Source: a virus. From it: a DNA stretch of 35,563 nt. Positions within the stretch are counted from its first letter, which is position 1, and each line of letters opens with the position of its first letter. The stretch spans positions 1-35,563 of IMG/VR virus record IMGVR_UViG_3300031707_000084, one strand, 5' to 3'. Of this stretch, positions 6,697 to 15,214 are shown in pieces. A program made the position numbers and the translations under genes. The notes under the pieces were generated by a model. It made no database searches and had not been told where the DNA came from. It saw only the letters and a list, made by a program, of their open reading frames with translations.

Positions 6697-7548
6697 ATGG
6701 ATCCTCTTACATTGGCAGCACTCGGACTCGGTGGCGGAGCGTTAATCCGCGGAATAACCGGCGGGATAACCTCGGGAGCAGCGGCGAGAGCGCAAACACA
6801 GGCGGCCAGAGAAGCCCAAGCACAGCAGGAAAAATATTACGGTCAAGCGACTGGGTGGCAACAGCCGTTCTACGCTGCGGGCCTGCAAGGGCTGCAGCAG
6901 TTGCAGACATCGGACTATACCGTCCCGGTCAGTCAATATGCCTACGGGCAACAGGCACCAGCGCCATATACTCCGGAAGCCTTCAATTTCCAGGCAGACC
7001 CTGGATATGCCTTCCGTTTGGCTCAAGGGGCCGCCGCAGTTGAGCAAGGAGCCGCCAATCGGGGTGCAGGCATGTCAGGTGCCACTCAACGCGCTTTAGC
7101 CTCCTACGGGCAAGGGCTTGCCTCGCAGGAATGGGGGGCAGCTAGTGATCGATATGCCCGACAGCGCCAGCAAGGATTGGCGGAACAGCAGGCAGCATAT
7201 GGACAATATGGCGCAGAGCGCCATTTTGATTATGGCCAACAGCAGGATTATTATAATAAATTGATGCAACAACAGCAGCAACGATATGGCCAGGCAGGGC
7301 AGTTGGCAGGTTATGGGGCCCAGGCTGCAGGCAATTTGAGTCAGTTGGCGACCGGCATGGGCCAGGATGTGGCCAATATTATCGGTCAGCGGGGTCAAGC
7401 CAGATCCGCGGGAATAATGGGTGTCGGACAATCTCTCGGACAAATAGGCACAGGGCTCGGACAGGCAACCTATATCCCATATGCCAACCAGCAGGCCGAA
7501 TTAGATCGCAAGGCATATGGTGGCTTTTATCAGCCACCGACAGCATAA
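6697..7548 (+). CDS. DNA ejection / internal virion protein (P22 gp7 position)
   Basis: A 283-residue Ala-, Gly- and Gln-rich protein. It starts with a glycine-zipper-like hydrophobic segment (LTLAALGLGGGALIRGITGG). The diagnostic section is FQADPGYAFRLAQGAAAVEQ, then RGAGMSGATQRALASYGQG, then ASQEWGAASDRY, characteristic of podovirus DNA transfer proteins that leave the capsid with the genome and help it cross the envelope. A long Gln/Tyr-rich helical stretch follows. Size and place (first of three consecutive genes before the tailspike) match P22 gp7. AAGGAG lies seven bases upstream of ATG. Family assignment is confident; its detailed action is inferred. Confidence 0.88.
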   Translation: MDPLTLAALGLGGGALIRGITGGITSGAAARAQTQAAREAQAQQEKYYGQATGWQQPFYAAGLQGLQQLQTSDYTVPVSQYAYGQQAPAPYTPEAFNFQADPGYAFRLAQGAAAVEQGAANRGAGMSGATQRALASYGQGLASQEWGAASDRYARQRQQGLAEQQAAYGQYGAERHFDYGQQQDYYNKLMQQQQQRYGQAGQLAGYGAQAAGNLSQLATGMGQDVANIIGQRGQARSAGIMGVGQSLGQIGTGLGQATYIPYANQQAELDRKAYGGFYQPPTA

Positions 7549-7566
7549 AATAAAGGAGAATTTCTA

Positions 7567-9045
7567 ATGCCGTTTCAATTGAATCCACAAATTCCGATGT
7601 CGTACGACTACGGGCCAACTCCGCTCGAGCAAATGGGGCAGGTCTTGACTTTAGCGGACCTTGCCCAACAGCAACGGATAGGCCGCCAAAAGTTGGCGAC
7701 AGGAGCGTACGATTTGCAGAAACAGGCCGCACTCAAAAGATTTTTTGCTCCGCCGACGCAGGTTGCTCCTGCACCTACCGCCACTCCCGCGCCCGCATTT
7801 CCTGGTGTGCAAGGTGTTGCACCCGAGTTGGCTCCGCCAACAGCACAGACGCAGTTTGGAAACCCGATGATGCAGAAAATCTACCAACAGTCATTGGAAG
7901 GCACCGCAAAGGAAGCACCGTTGCCCGGGGCTGGATTATCTCCATACGCTCCTGCTGCCGTCCAGTCAACAATGTTGGCTGGACAGACACCTCCTGTGAC
8001 GCTGCCGCCCGAAGAGAAAAAGGTGGTGACGCCCGAGGAGGAATTTGATTTCAACAAATATTATGATAATGCTTTTAAGACGTATTCTCGAATGTTAAAC
8101 GACCCGATGCTGTCGGGGTATGGGTTGGATGCTCTTGACAAACTGTCTCAAATTGGTGAACGCCATCAGAGGGCACTATACTATGGAGAAAAGGCCAAAG
8201 CCAAGGAAAAAGAGCCAAAGACAAAATCCGTTATCGGAGAATATTTAAACATCAACCGTTATGATCCAGATGCCAACGATGCACAGGTGAGGTGGCAGAG
8301 CATGATCCCCGATGTGGCACGGATGACTGGGGAAACAATAGAGAAACTGTCGGCAATGACTCCCGCTATGTTGCGTACTGAGCAGTATATGGATAAATTG
8401 AAGCCTAAAGTAAAGGAAATAACCACCGAGCAGATAATGTCTCTCGGAAAGGCTTTCAATACCGATGTCGGAGCATATGATGTTGTCAACCAGCATGTCA
8501 ACAATATACAGACCATGTATGACAAAATTCTGGAAGAAAAAGCCAGACAAAAAATATCCCCAGATGAGAAAAATGCTGGACAGATATTAAAACCATATGA
8601 CAAGGCTATTTCGATCAGCTATTTGAGAGCCACCAACCCTGAATCGAGCCGCATGTTCAATACCGATCAAGATTTCCTGCAACAAATTTTGGCCACGAAG
8701 TTATCAGATATTCCAAAATTAATAATCGAAGTTTTAAAAGGCGGAAGTTTATCTCCCACAAGTCGTACATCATATTTGGAGGCCGCAAAGGCTTTGAAAA
8801 CATCGTGGGAAACAGCGACTCTGCTGCCAAATATCAAATCGGCGGTAAACACGGCACTGGAATTCGGGGTCGATCCTGACAAAATCATACCGTCGAAATA
8901 CGGGGACTGGGCCAGTATGGTTGCTCCTCCCGGAAACGAAAAAGGATTAAGAACAGCCATAAATCTTTACAACGATAGCAATGCATCGGATGAGGATAGA
9001 GCTAAGGCTATTGAGGTATTGACAAAACTAGGATTAATAAAATAA
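7567..9045 (+). CDS. Probable ejection/internal virion protein (P22 gp20 position)
   Basis: A 492-residue protein with an N-terminus like many ejection proteins (PTPLEQMGQVLTLADLAQQQ), a Pro/Ala-rich linker at about 58-150, and a charged, mostly helical remainder. No enzyme motif was seen. Its length is close to P22 gp20 and it lies second in the three-gene ejection cluster, with AAAGGAG before ATG. Function is inferred from position, helical composition and size rather than from a recognised domain. Confidence 0.7.
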   Translation: MPFQLNPQIPMSYDYGPTPLEQMGQVLTLADLAQQQRIGRQKLATGAYDLQKQAALKRFFAPPTQVAPAPTATPAPAFPGVQGVAPELAPPTAQTQFGNPMMQKIYQQSLEGTAKEAPLPGAGLSPYAPAAVQSTMLAGQTPPVTLPPEEKKVVTPEEEFDFNKYYDNAFKTYSRMLNDPMLSGYGLDALDKLSQIGERHQRALYYGEKAKAKEKEPKTKSVIGEYLNINRYDPDANDAQVRWQSMIPDVARMTGETIEKLSAMTPAMLRTEQYMDKLKPKVKEITTEQIMSLGKAFNTDVGAYDVVNQHVNNIQTMYDKILEEKARQKISPDEKNAGQILKPYDKAISISYLRATNPESSRMFNTDQDFLQQILATKLSDIPKLIIEVLKGGSLSPTSRTSYLEAAKALKTSWETATLLPNIKSAVNTALEFGVDPDKIIPSKYGDWASMVAPPGNEKGLRTAINLYNDSNASDEDRAKAIEVLTKLGLIK

Positions 9046-9054
9046 AGGATTTCT

Positions 9055-11877
9055 ATGTCAAAAAAATATGACATGCAAAGTGTTGATAATCTTCTGACAG
9101 TACTGTCAAAACCAAAACCGCCAGTCGTACCGACTCCGCCAACCCCGCCAGTTGCGGATACTACTCCTCCTGTCCAAGCACAACCGCAGCCTGGTTGGTT
9201 GGGGAATCCTTTGCAGGCGGTTACTCCGTCCAGTCCTTTGTCGACGGGATTAAGGGAACAGGCGAAACAAGGTTTTGGGGAAACCGCGGGATTATTTAGA
9301 GCGGGATATCCAGGTCAGGCAACATGGCATGCGCTGGGAACAGCCAGTAATCTTGTTGGCGGAGCAATGGTGGCCCCGATCGCAGCAACATTTCCTCGCA
9401 CGATGGCGGGTGTAGGAAGAGGAATGGAATTTGTTGCCCAAAACGCTCCTTCGTTTTTGACCACGGCGTCGGGTATTCCTATTCCGCTGTCGGGTACCCC
9501 TCAGCGGCCAATCTCGCAGGAAATGGCAACCATGAAAGAGCAATACCCGTCTGTCTATCGTACAGGTGGTGACATTTTAAACACCGCCATGATGGTCCCC
9601 GCAGCGAAAGCTGTAGGGGCGTTAAAAGGCGTAAAACTACCTGCCGTTGCCCAGCGTGAAGCGTTTTTAAATGCATTAGGGGGAGCACCAACAGCCGAAA
9701 AGAATCCTGGGCTATTTGTCAAGGGTTTCGAACAGGTTGTTGCTAATGCAATACGCAAAATTCCCATTCAGGCAAGTGATAAAATACTAAAACGATTTCC
9801 TGGATCAACTTTTGAACAACAAACAGGTTTGCAACAGTTGTTGACAAAATACAACTTTCACGGCGAAGCGGCAAAATTAGATAAAAAATCGATGATGAGT
9901 ATGCGAAACAAAACCATCGAAATGATGGCAGATCCGTTGGTAAATAAAACGGATTTAAGTATTTTGAAAAGTTATGCCGACGAACAATTGGTAAAAATGA
10001 CTGCGGCGGGGACAGAAGAAATAAAATTGCCAGAAAGCCGTTATAAGCAGATTAATATTAGAGGGGCGGGTCCGATTAATACAGTAATTAACACTGTCGG
10101 TATCGGCTTCCACGGGATCAGAAAAATGGCTCCCCCCACCACCATGATAAATCGTGCAAAGAATGCGATAGGAAAAACCGAAGGTGGTACGCTCAGTTTC
10201 AGAGATCTTGTCGAGCGACCTGGAGTACAACAGTTACTGGCCCAACCTATTCCACCACCTCGACCTCGACCAAAACTGACTTTTAAGAAACTAGGGGAAC
10301 AGGGTTCGGTGCAGCTGCCTGGCGGAACGCCACCACAACCGAGCTGGCGCAAAAAACAAAAATTGTCAGAATTTGTTGAACCTCAGACAGGATTCAAAGG
10401 AAAAGAGCAGCAAACCTATAGTGTAAATAGGAATCTTACACCAGATCAAGTGAAAGAATTTAAAGCTTGGCAAAAAAGACGAATCGGGACAGGGAGAGAA
10501 GAAACATCGTGGAAACCAAAAGAAATTTCTAGTCCGGAGGCGAGCGAGTTGGGTTTATACACCCCAGGTACGACTGGTTATATAATATATGATCCCGACT
10601 TACCGCGTATACCTTGGAAGGAACACGTTTATGGTGATAATCCAATTCCCGGGTCTAAAGAAATATTAGGTGAAGACTATGGCCATGGGAAACTCAAAAA
10701 ATTTGAATCTACCCCTGGGGGTGGAACAAAAGAATTGGAAACAAATGTTAAATATAATTTAGACCCTAAAAAACACAAAACCATAAATTTGTATGAACCA
10801 ATGACAGACGATCAAATTCATGGTATACAATATGGGGGTGGAGAGGATGAATTAAGAGATGCGGTGCATGATATAATAAGAGATACAGAAGGGAAAATAT
10901 CAGGTAAAAAACTGTATGATGAGTTAATTGATTATAAAATTCGTTCTTATAAAACCTGGGATGAAAATGATGAACTTATTGGTTGGAGTGTGAAAGATCC
11001 ACAAAAAGAAGCTATAAAAAGTGTTAATTCTTATATCTCCCAATCTGGTTTTATTGGTTTTAATAATGAAGATGCTATTTTTGCAATAACTAAATTGCCA
11101 GAAGTAAAAGTCACGAAGATACTTCATCAACCAAGAAAGATAGCTTGGCAGGACATAGCAGGAAAAGTATTACCGACAGATGTGGAACACAAACTGCCTC
11201 TTACTCTTTCCAGTTTAGGGGCTACAAAAAGAAAAATCTCTTTTGTTCCAAAAACCTTAGGTAATCTTGGTAAGAAACTAGGAGAACAAGGTTCAGTGCA
11301 GTTGCCCGGCGGGACACCTCAACCGACACCGTTGAGTAAAATAGGAATGACACAAGTTGGCCCCATGATGAGTAAAGAAGAAAAATTATTGGCTAAAGAT
11401 TTATTTGCAAATAAGGAGAAAGAATTAAATAATACTCATAATTACTATGGTGATGCTTTTAAAAAGGCTAAAACAGAAGATGAGTTAAAGAACTTAAATA
11501 AAAAATATCAAGATAAATTACTTTCAATTAAAGTCAAATATGATAAAGAGTTTTATCCAAATGCGGTGGCGGATCCTGTTATTGCATCACGGCTACAACA
11601 TCTTCGGTCAATAACAGTGGACCATGCAAACTACCTTATTAGAGCCAAACAATTAGAGAAAGAAAGAATTTTAAGAGAACCTTTGTTAGCAATAGGATCA
11701 GTAAAAGATCCTGAAAATAAACTTTTGCTCGAAAGAATATTGAAGGGAGAATCTCCTGTTAAAAAAGGAGCGACTAGAAGAGAGCGTCACGCAGAAAATT
11801 TATTGAAATCACAATACGAAGCTGAAAAGACTTTTTTAGACTTATTACAAAAGCCAACGTTAAAGGAAGGTAAATAA
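9055..11877 (+). CDS. Large probable ejection protein (P22 gp16 position) with inserted module
   Basis: A 940-residue protein, larger than P22 gp16. The N-terminal third has a proline-rich start (residues 22-45) and hydrophobic stretches at about 97-125 (GTASNLVGGAMVAPIAA), suited to membrane interaction. At residue 411 and again at 740 it carries KKLGEQGSVQLPGGTP. The DNA between these copies, and after them, is clearly more AT-rich than the start of the gene. The intervening section (for example TTGYIIYDPDLPRIPWKEHV and DELRDAVHDIIRDTEGK) looks like a separate globular domain that I cannot name. The C-terminus is charged and coiled. The stop overlaps the tailspike start by one base, supporting coupled translation. 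Ejection role is inferred from position. Confidence 0.75.
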   Translation: MSKKYDMQSVDNLLTVLSKPKPPVVPTPPTPPVADTTPPVQAQPQPGWLGNPLQAVTPSSPLSTGLREQAKQGFGETAGLFRAGYPGQATWHALGTASNLVGGAMVAPIAATFPRTMAGVGRGMEFVAQNAPSFLTTASGIPIPLSGTPQRPISQEMATMKEQYPSVYRTGGDILNTAMMVPAAKAVGALKGVKLPAVAQREAFLNALGGAPTAEKNPGLFVKGFEQVVANAIRKIPIQASDKILKRFPGSTFEQQTGLQQLLTKYNFHGEAAKLDKKSMMSMRNKTIEMMADPLVNKTDLSILKSYADEQLVKMTAAGTEEIKLPESRYKQINIRGAGPINTVINTVGIGFHGIRKMAPPTTMINRAKNAIGKTEGGTLSFRDLVERPGVQQLLAQPIPPPRPRPKLTFKKLGEQGSVQLPGGTPPQPSWRKKQKLSEFVEPQTGFKGKEQQTYSVNRNLTPDQVKEFKAWQKRRIGTGREETSWKPKEISSPEASELGLYTPGTTGYIIYDPDLPRIPWKEHVYGDNPIPGSKEILGEDYGHGKLKKFESTPGGGTKELETNVKYNLDPKKHKTINLYEPMTDDQIHGIQYGGGEDELRDAVHDIIRDTEGKISGKKLYDELIDYKIRSYKTWDENDELIGWSVKDPQKEAIKSVNSYISQSGFIGFNNEDAIFAITKLPEVKVTKILHQPRKIAWQDIAGKVLPTDVEHKLPLTLSSLGATKRKISFVPKTLGNLGKKLGEQGSVQLPGGTPQPTPLSKIGMTQVGPMMSKEEKLLAKDLFANKEKELNNTHNYYGDAFKKAKTEDELKNLNKKYQDKLLSIKVKYDKEFYPNAVADPVIASRLQHLRSITVDHANYLIRAKQLEKERILREPLLAIGSVKDPENKLLLERILKGESPVKKGATRRERHAENLLKSQYEAEKTFLDLLQKPTLKEGK
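10285..10328 (+). repeat. Direct repeat A, left copy
   Basis: Encodes KKLGEQGSVQLPGG. The copy at 11272-11315 differs at six of 44 bases, all at third codon positions. The two copies bracket a module of about 990 bp within one reading frame. Confidence 0.85.
11272..11315 (+). repeat. Direct repeat A, right copy
   Basis: Second in-frame copy of the KKLGEQGSVQLPGG segment. Only silent changes separate it from the left copy, so the peptide itself seems to be under selection. Confidence 0.85.
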
Positions 11878-14276
11878 TGACAGCATCACTCAGTGCAATT
11901 CCTAAATGGCAAGTACTTGACGGAAACGGAATACCCATATCGGGCGCAATGCTGGAGACTTATATTGTGTCAACCAGCACACCAGCCCCGCTGTATACCT
12001 CATATGCGGGTACGGAGGTCGCACCCTGGCCGTTAGTTTTCGACGAAGCAGGCACCGCGGAAGTATGGCTTAATCCAGCAACCATTTACAAAATGATTTT
12101 AAAGGATGCCGACGGGGTGGTACAATGGGAAGTCAACGGAGTCCAGGGTTCCGGGTCAGGTGGCAGCGGCGTAATGCTGACTGTCAACACGGTTGTTGGA
12201 TCAACAAACTCGATGAAATCCCTAGTCTCGGGATCGGCGTTGTTTGTACAATGCCTTGGATATAGGGCAATCGGCGACCTCGGCGGAGGAACTTTCTGGT
12301 ACAACCCCTCGGCGACGGATGACGACGGTGGAATGGTGATAATGGGTACGGATGCTCCCGCAACGGGACGCTATGTCCGCCTGTTTACAGGAGGTGTTTC
12401 CCCAAGATTTTTCGGCGCTTATGGAAATGGAATTACATCCGACACAGCTTACTTTTCCGCTGCCAACACATATGCTGCAGCAAACGGTTTGACGATTTAT
12501 GTTCCGTCCGGGTCATTTCTGCTTTCCAGCAACCCTAACCTGACCGTTGTAGTCGAATTTTCTCCAACAGGAAAAATAATCTATTCGGCTTTTTCGCCGA
12601 ATATCGATCCGATAATTTCCGATCTAACGCAGCATTTTATTCTCACGGCGGCAATTGACAACCCGAAATTTCCAGCTGGTACGGTCAGCAGACCCGAGTG
12701 GTTCGGGGCCCTGGGAGACAATGTCGACGACACCATCCCCGTTCAGGCGGCGGTTTTGTCCTGCGTCAACGGCGGCAAGGTGCAACTTTCGGACGGAACC
12801 TTTGTTGTCGGCGAGGATGCCCCATCACAGGCAACACTGACACTTGTAAACAACATCGAAATTGCAGGAAAAGGAAAATCCTCAATCCTGAAGTTCAAGA
12901 ATTCGCTGGCCACGAATTACGGACTGCTGGGATCCGCTCCTGGTGTCGATACGGAAAATGTCCGTCTGCATGATTTTGCGATCGACGGCAACCGTGCGGG
13001 AGGAACCCAAACAGGCGGAATCGGCGTAAAACTGTACGGACGAAATTCCGTGTTGTCAAACCTTTTTGTGCACGACTGCTCTTCGGTTGGTATTTTTCTC
13101 GGGCAGGTTGCCGATACCACAGGTTTGTCGGAAATAACCAACTGTACCGCAAACAGAAACAAGACAGGTATATCCGTCAACGGTCTGGTAAATTCCCGTG
13201 TTGTCAACAACGATGTCTATAATAAAACAGATACGGACCAGACAGGTCTGCTGATTACCGATTGTGCCACCACCTTGATTGATGGCAACAGACTGGACGG
13301 CACAGGTGGAGTTGGAATCTATGAGGTTGCTCCATGCGACACCACCTATGGCATCAACTTTATTGCGGGTTATGCGACCGACCTGCATGAGACAGCCACC
13401 AGATATGTGTCTCTGACCGATAGCTTCAAAAGTGCGTGGCACGGCGACAATACGAGCAAAAACACCTTGATCGTCGAGAAAAAGATTTACGTCGGAGACA
13501 CCACAACGGCAGGATACCTGCTACTGGACAGTTCGAGCCCGGTGGATGCAACAACCTGGACCTGGCAGGCACAGTTGGATGTCAAGGGTGACGCAACTGT
13601 CCGCCAGAACATGGTTGTCAGAAATAATTTGCGTGTTGATGGCACAACCACGATAAACTACATGGATAACCTCGAGGTTGATTCCCTTCATGTAAACAAA
13701 ATCGAGAGACAATCCGTAGGTTCGAGGCCCGACCAAACCGCTATCAGTGTGGAAAACGGTCTGCTTATCAGGCCTCCCGACCAGACGGCCAACGACGCCA
13801 CCGTATTTTATCCTTTACAATTCGGACTGAATACGACCGAGGCGGTACAGTTGTGCTGCATTGATATGACCTATACATCTGCGGCGGCCGGGTACAGAAA
13901 ACTGTTTACAATACCGTCAAACTCGATGGTCATATCTTCACAAATGAACAATGAGACGACGATAACCTTTACAGGCGGTGCAAATATGGTCAGCCTCGGA
14001 GTTGACCCGACACAGGGTTGGACTCCTCCGGGCGACACTGACAAATACGGGTCGGCAATAGGCACAAAAAATACCAAATCGGTTGCTTTATATGGGGCAA
14101 CGCCAAACGAAACCGTCTTGGCTTACGAGTGGAATATCGCCAACAAATCGGCCGAAGATGTCTATGTCTCACCAACCAACGGTGCTGGGGCGACGGCGGT
14201 TGGGACATTTACAGGCACCATACGAGTGCGGCTCATGTATTGGCATGTGCCGTCTCTCGGTAACTCGTCATATTAG
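11877..14276 (+). CDS. Tailspike with pectate-lyase-like parallel beta-helix
   Basis: A 799-residue virion protein. Residues about 7-85 form the widespread phage N-terminal module (IPKWQVLDGNGIPISGAMLETY, FDEAGTAEVWL, YKMILKDADGVVQW) that binds the virion. Two beta-helix entry motifs follow: FFGAYGNGITSDTAYFSAA with YVPSGSFLL, and RPEWFGALGDNVDD with GGKVQLSDGTFVV. After these come right-handed helix rungs with VRLHDFAIDGN, NLFVHDCSSVGIFL and ITNCTANRNKTGISV. The C-terminal 230 residues are a separate beta-rich domain. By analogy such spikes bind and often cut surface polysaccharide; no catalytic residues are assigned here. The start overlaps the previous stop. It is last in the virion block, as in P22. 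Confidence 0.88.
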   Translation: MTASLSAIPKWQVLDGNGIPISGAMLETYIVSTSTPAPLYTSYAGTEVAPWPLVFDEAGTAEVWLNPATIYKMILKDADGVVQWEVNGVQGSGSGGSGVMLTVNTVVGSTNSMKSLVSGSALFVQCLGYRAIGDLGGGTFWYNPSATDDDGGMVIMGTDAPATGRYVRLFTGGVSPRFFGAYGNGITSDTAYFSAANTYAAANGLTIYVPSGSFLLSSNPNLTVVVEFSPTGKIIYSAFSPNIDPIISDLTQHFILTAAIDNPKFPAGTVSRPEWFGALGDNVDDTIPVQAAVLSCVNGGKVQLSDGTFVVGEDAPSQATLTLVNNIEIAGKGKSSILKFKNSLATNYGLLGSAPGVDTENVRLHDFAIDGNRAGGTQTGGIGVKLYGRNSVLSNLFVHDCSSVGIFLGQVADTTGLSEITNCTANRNKTGISVNGLVNSRVVNNDVYNKTDTDQTGLLITDCATTLIDGNRLDGTGGVGIYEVAPCDTTYGINFIAGYATDLHETATRYVSLTDSFKSAWHGDNTSKNTLIVEKKIYVGDTTTAGYLLLDSSSPVDATTWTWQAQLDVKGDATVRQNMVVRNNLRVDGTTTINYMDNLEVDSLHVNKIERQSVGSRPDQTAISVENGLLIRPPDQTANDATVFYPLQFGLNTTEAVQLCCIDMTYTSAAAGYRKLFTIPSNSMVISSQMNNETTITFTGGANMVSLGVDPTQGWTPPGDTDKYGSAIGTKNTKSVALYGATPNETVLAYEWNIANKSAEDVYVSPTNGAGATAVGTFTGTIRVRLMYWHVPSLGNSSY

Positions 14277-14287
14277 GGTGGTGACAC

Positions 14288-14545
14288 ATGGAAGAATTGA
14301 AGCAGTGGTGTATGGAGCAGTTTGATAGGTATGTGACAAAAGATTCATTTTACGGTTTCTTGAAAATTACGATTCCCATCATTTTAATTTTTGTGTCGTC
14401 TTGTTTGGCTTATGCGTTAGTCAACAACACGAAGATGGCCACAGCCGAAGCAAAAATTGCCGAACACTCATTGCTCTTGGAGAAACTGCATACGGAAATT
14501 AACAGAAAATTGGATGCACTCATTCAAAGGGAGAGCGACAAATGA
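14288..14545 (+). CDS. Small membrane protein, holin/XhlA-like (85 aa)
   Basis: One clear transmembrane segment at about residues 24-46 (FLKITIPIILIFVSSCLAYALV) is followed by a charged coiled-coil tail (AEAKIAEHSLLLEKLHTEI). This arrangement resembles the XhlA/hemolysin-type lysis accessory proteins. It follows the tailspike and overlaps the next membrane-protein gene by four bases, forming a lysis-type pair. Function is inferred from topology and place. Confidence 0.65.
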   Translation: MEELKQWCMEQFDRYVTKDSFYGFLKITIPIILIFVSSCLAYALVNNTKMATAEAKIAEHSLLLEKLHTEINRKLDALIQRESDK

Positions 14546-14778
14546 AACTGATAAAAAAAATATGGCAGTGGCTTGATGGCAAGAAACGGACGATCGCATG
14601 CGTGTATTGGTCCGCATGGATACCTGCCGTAACCCTGATTTGGCCGACGACAGTACCGCATAAAATCGCGGTAATTTCTGGGCTTGTAGGGCTGGTATTT
14701 TCGCTGCTCGGACTCGGACATGCGGCAATAAAAAAACTATATCCAACGGATATACCTACAGAAGGAATAGACAAATGA
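14542..14778 (+). CDS. Probable holin (78 aa, two membrane segments)
   Basis: A short basic N-terminus (MKLIKKIWQWLDGKKR) precedes two hydrophobic stretches: about 17-36 (RTIACVYWSAWIPAVTLIWP) and about 41-62 (HKIAVISGLVGLVFSLLGLG). A short polar tail follows. Size and topology fit a class II-type holin. ATGA overlaps link it to both neighbours (14542-14545 and 14775-14778). No signature motif proves pore formation. Confidence 0.65.
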   Translation: MKLIKKIWQWLDGKKRTIACVYWSAWIPAVTLIWPTTVPHKIAVISGLVGLVFSLLGLGHAAIKKLYPTDIPTEGIDK

Positions 14779-15020
14779 GACAGAGACTAAGTTGGGACAG
14801 TATTCACGCTGCTGTTGTACAGGCAAGAATACTCGAAGAAAAAGCACTTAAGTGCCTGACGATTGCCCGGCGTATGCTTCCTGGTGCAGATGAGACCGTG
14901 ATGGAAGATCAGGCAACCGATCTTATGTTCCTGCCCGATCGCAGCATTTTGGCCACACTTCAGCGTCAGTCAGATCTCGCAGCAAAACTTGAGTCAACGG
15001 CCAATAAATTACGGTTGTGA
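14775..15020 (+). CDS. Small hypothetical protein at the end of the lysis cluster (81 aa)
   Basis: A soluble, mostly helical protein with no recognised domain. Its start shares ATGA with the holin-like gene, so it belongs to the same transcript. Its last four codons overlap the 3' end of the opposing gene at 15009-15125. It lacks the catalytic features of a muramidase, amidase or peptidase and is too short for one. It is the last plus-strand gene of the late block. Confidence 0.65.
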   Translation: MRQRLSWDSIHAAVVQARILEEKALKCLTIARRMLPGADETVMEDQATDLMFLPDRSILATLQRQSDLAAKLESTANKLRL

Positions 15021-15125
15021 GCGTCTTTCCCACTCCTCTAAAATCAGGAACATTGCCAAGTCCTGGTTTGTTCCGTCTCCTCTTCCCTCCGCCAATACCG
15101 CACGCAATTCTTCTATCCAACTCAT
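15009..15125 (-). CDS. Very small minus-strand protein (38 aa)
   Basis: Translates as MSWIEELRAVLAEGRGDG, then about 20 more residues ending LEEWERRSQP. It has an excellent AAGGAGG site six bases before ATG. It is acidic and probably two helices. It lies divergently from the regulator gene at 15215, and its end overlaps the plus-strand gene at 14775. No family recognised. It might be a small regulator or host-directed peptide; this is inference. The strong Shine-Dalgarno and balanced composition are the reasons for calling it. Confidence 0.6.
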   Translation of the reverse strand: MSWIEELRAVLAEGRGDGTNQDLAMFLILEEWERRSQP

Positions 15126-15214
15126 AATGCCTCCTTGTTACCCAAGCCGTCCGTATTAAAAGATTATTAAAAAATTTGTTTATTTTTTCTGGTGAGTACG
15201 ATAACATATAGTAT
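15126..15214. promoter_or_regulatory. Divergent intergenic region with candidate promoter for the HTH regulator
   Basis: An AT-rich spacer between two divergent genes. On the plus strand TTTATT (15179-15184) and TAACAT (15202-15207) are 17 bases apart and would start RNA at about 15213-15215, on the ATG itself. TATAGT (15207-15212) is an alternative -10. The minus-strand gene must also be expressed from here or by read-through from the right; no convincing minus promoter was found. Confidence 0.35.
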
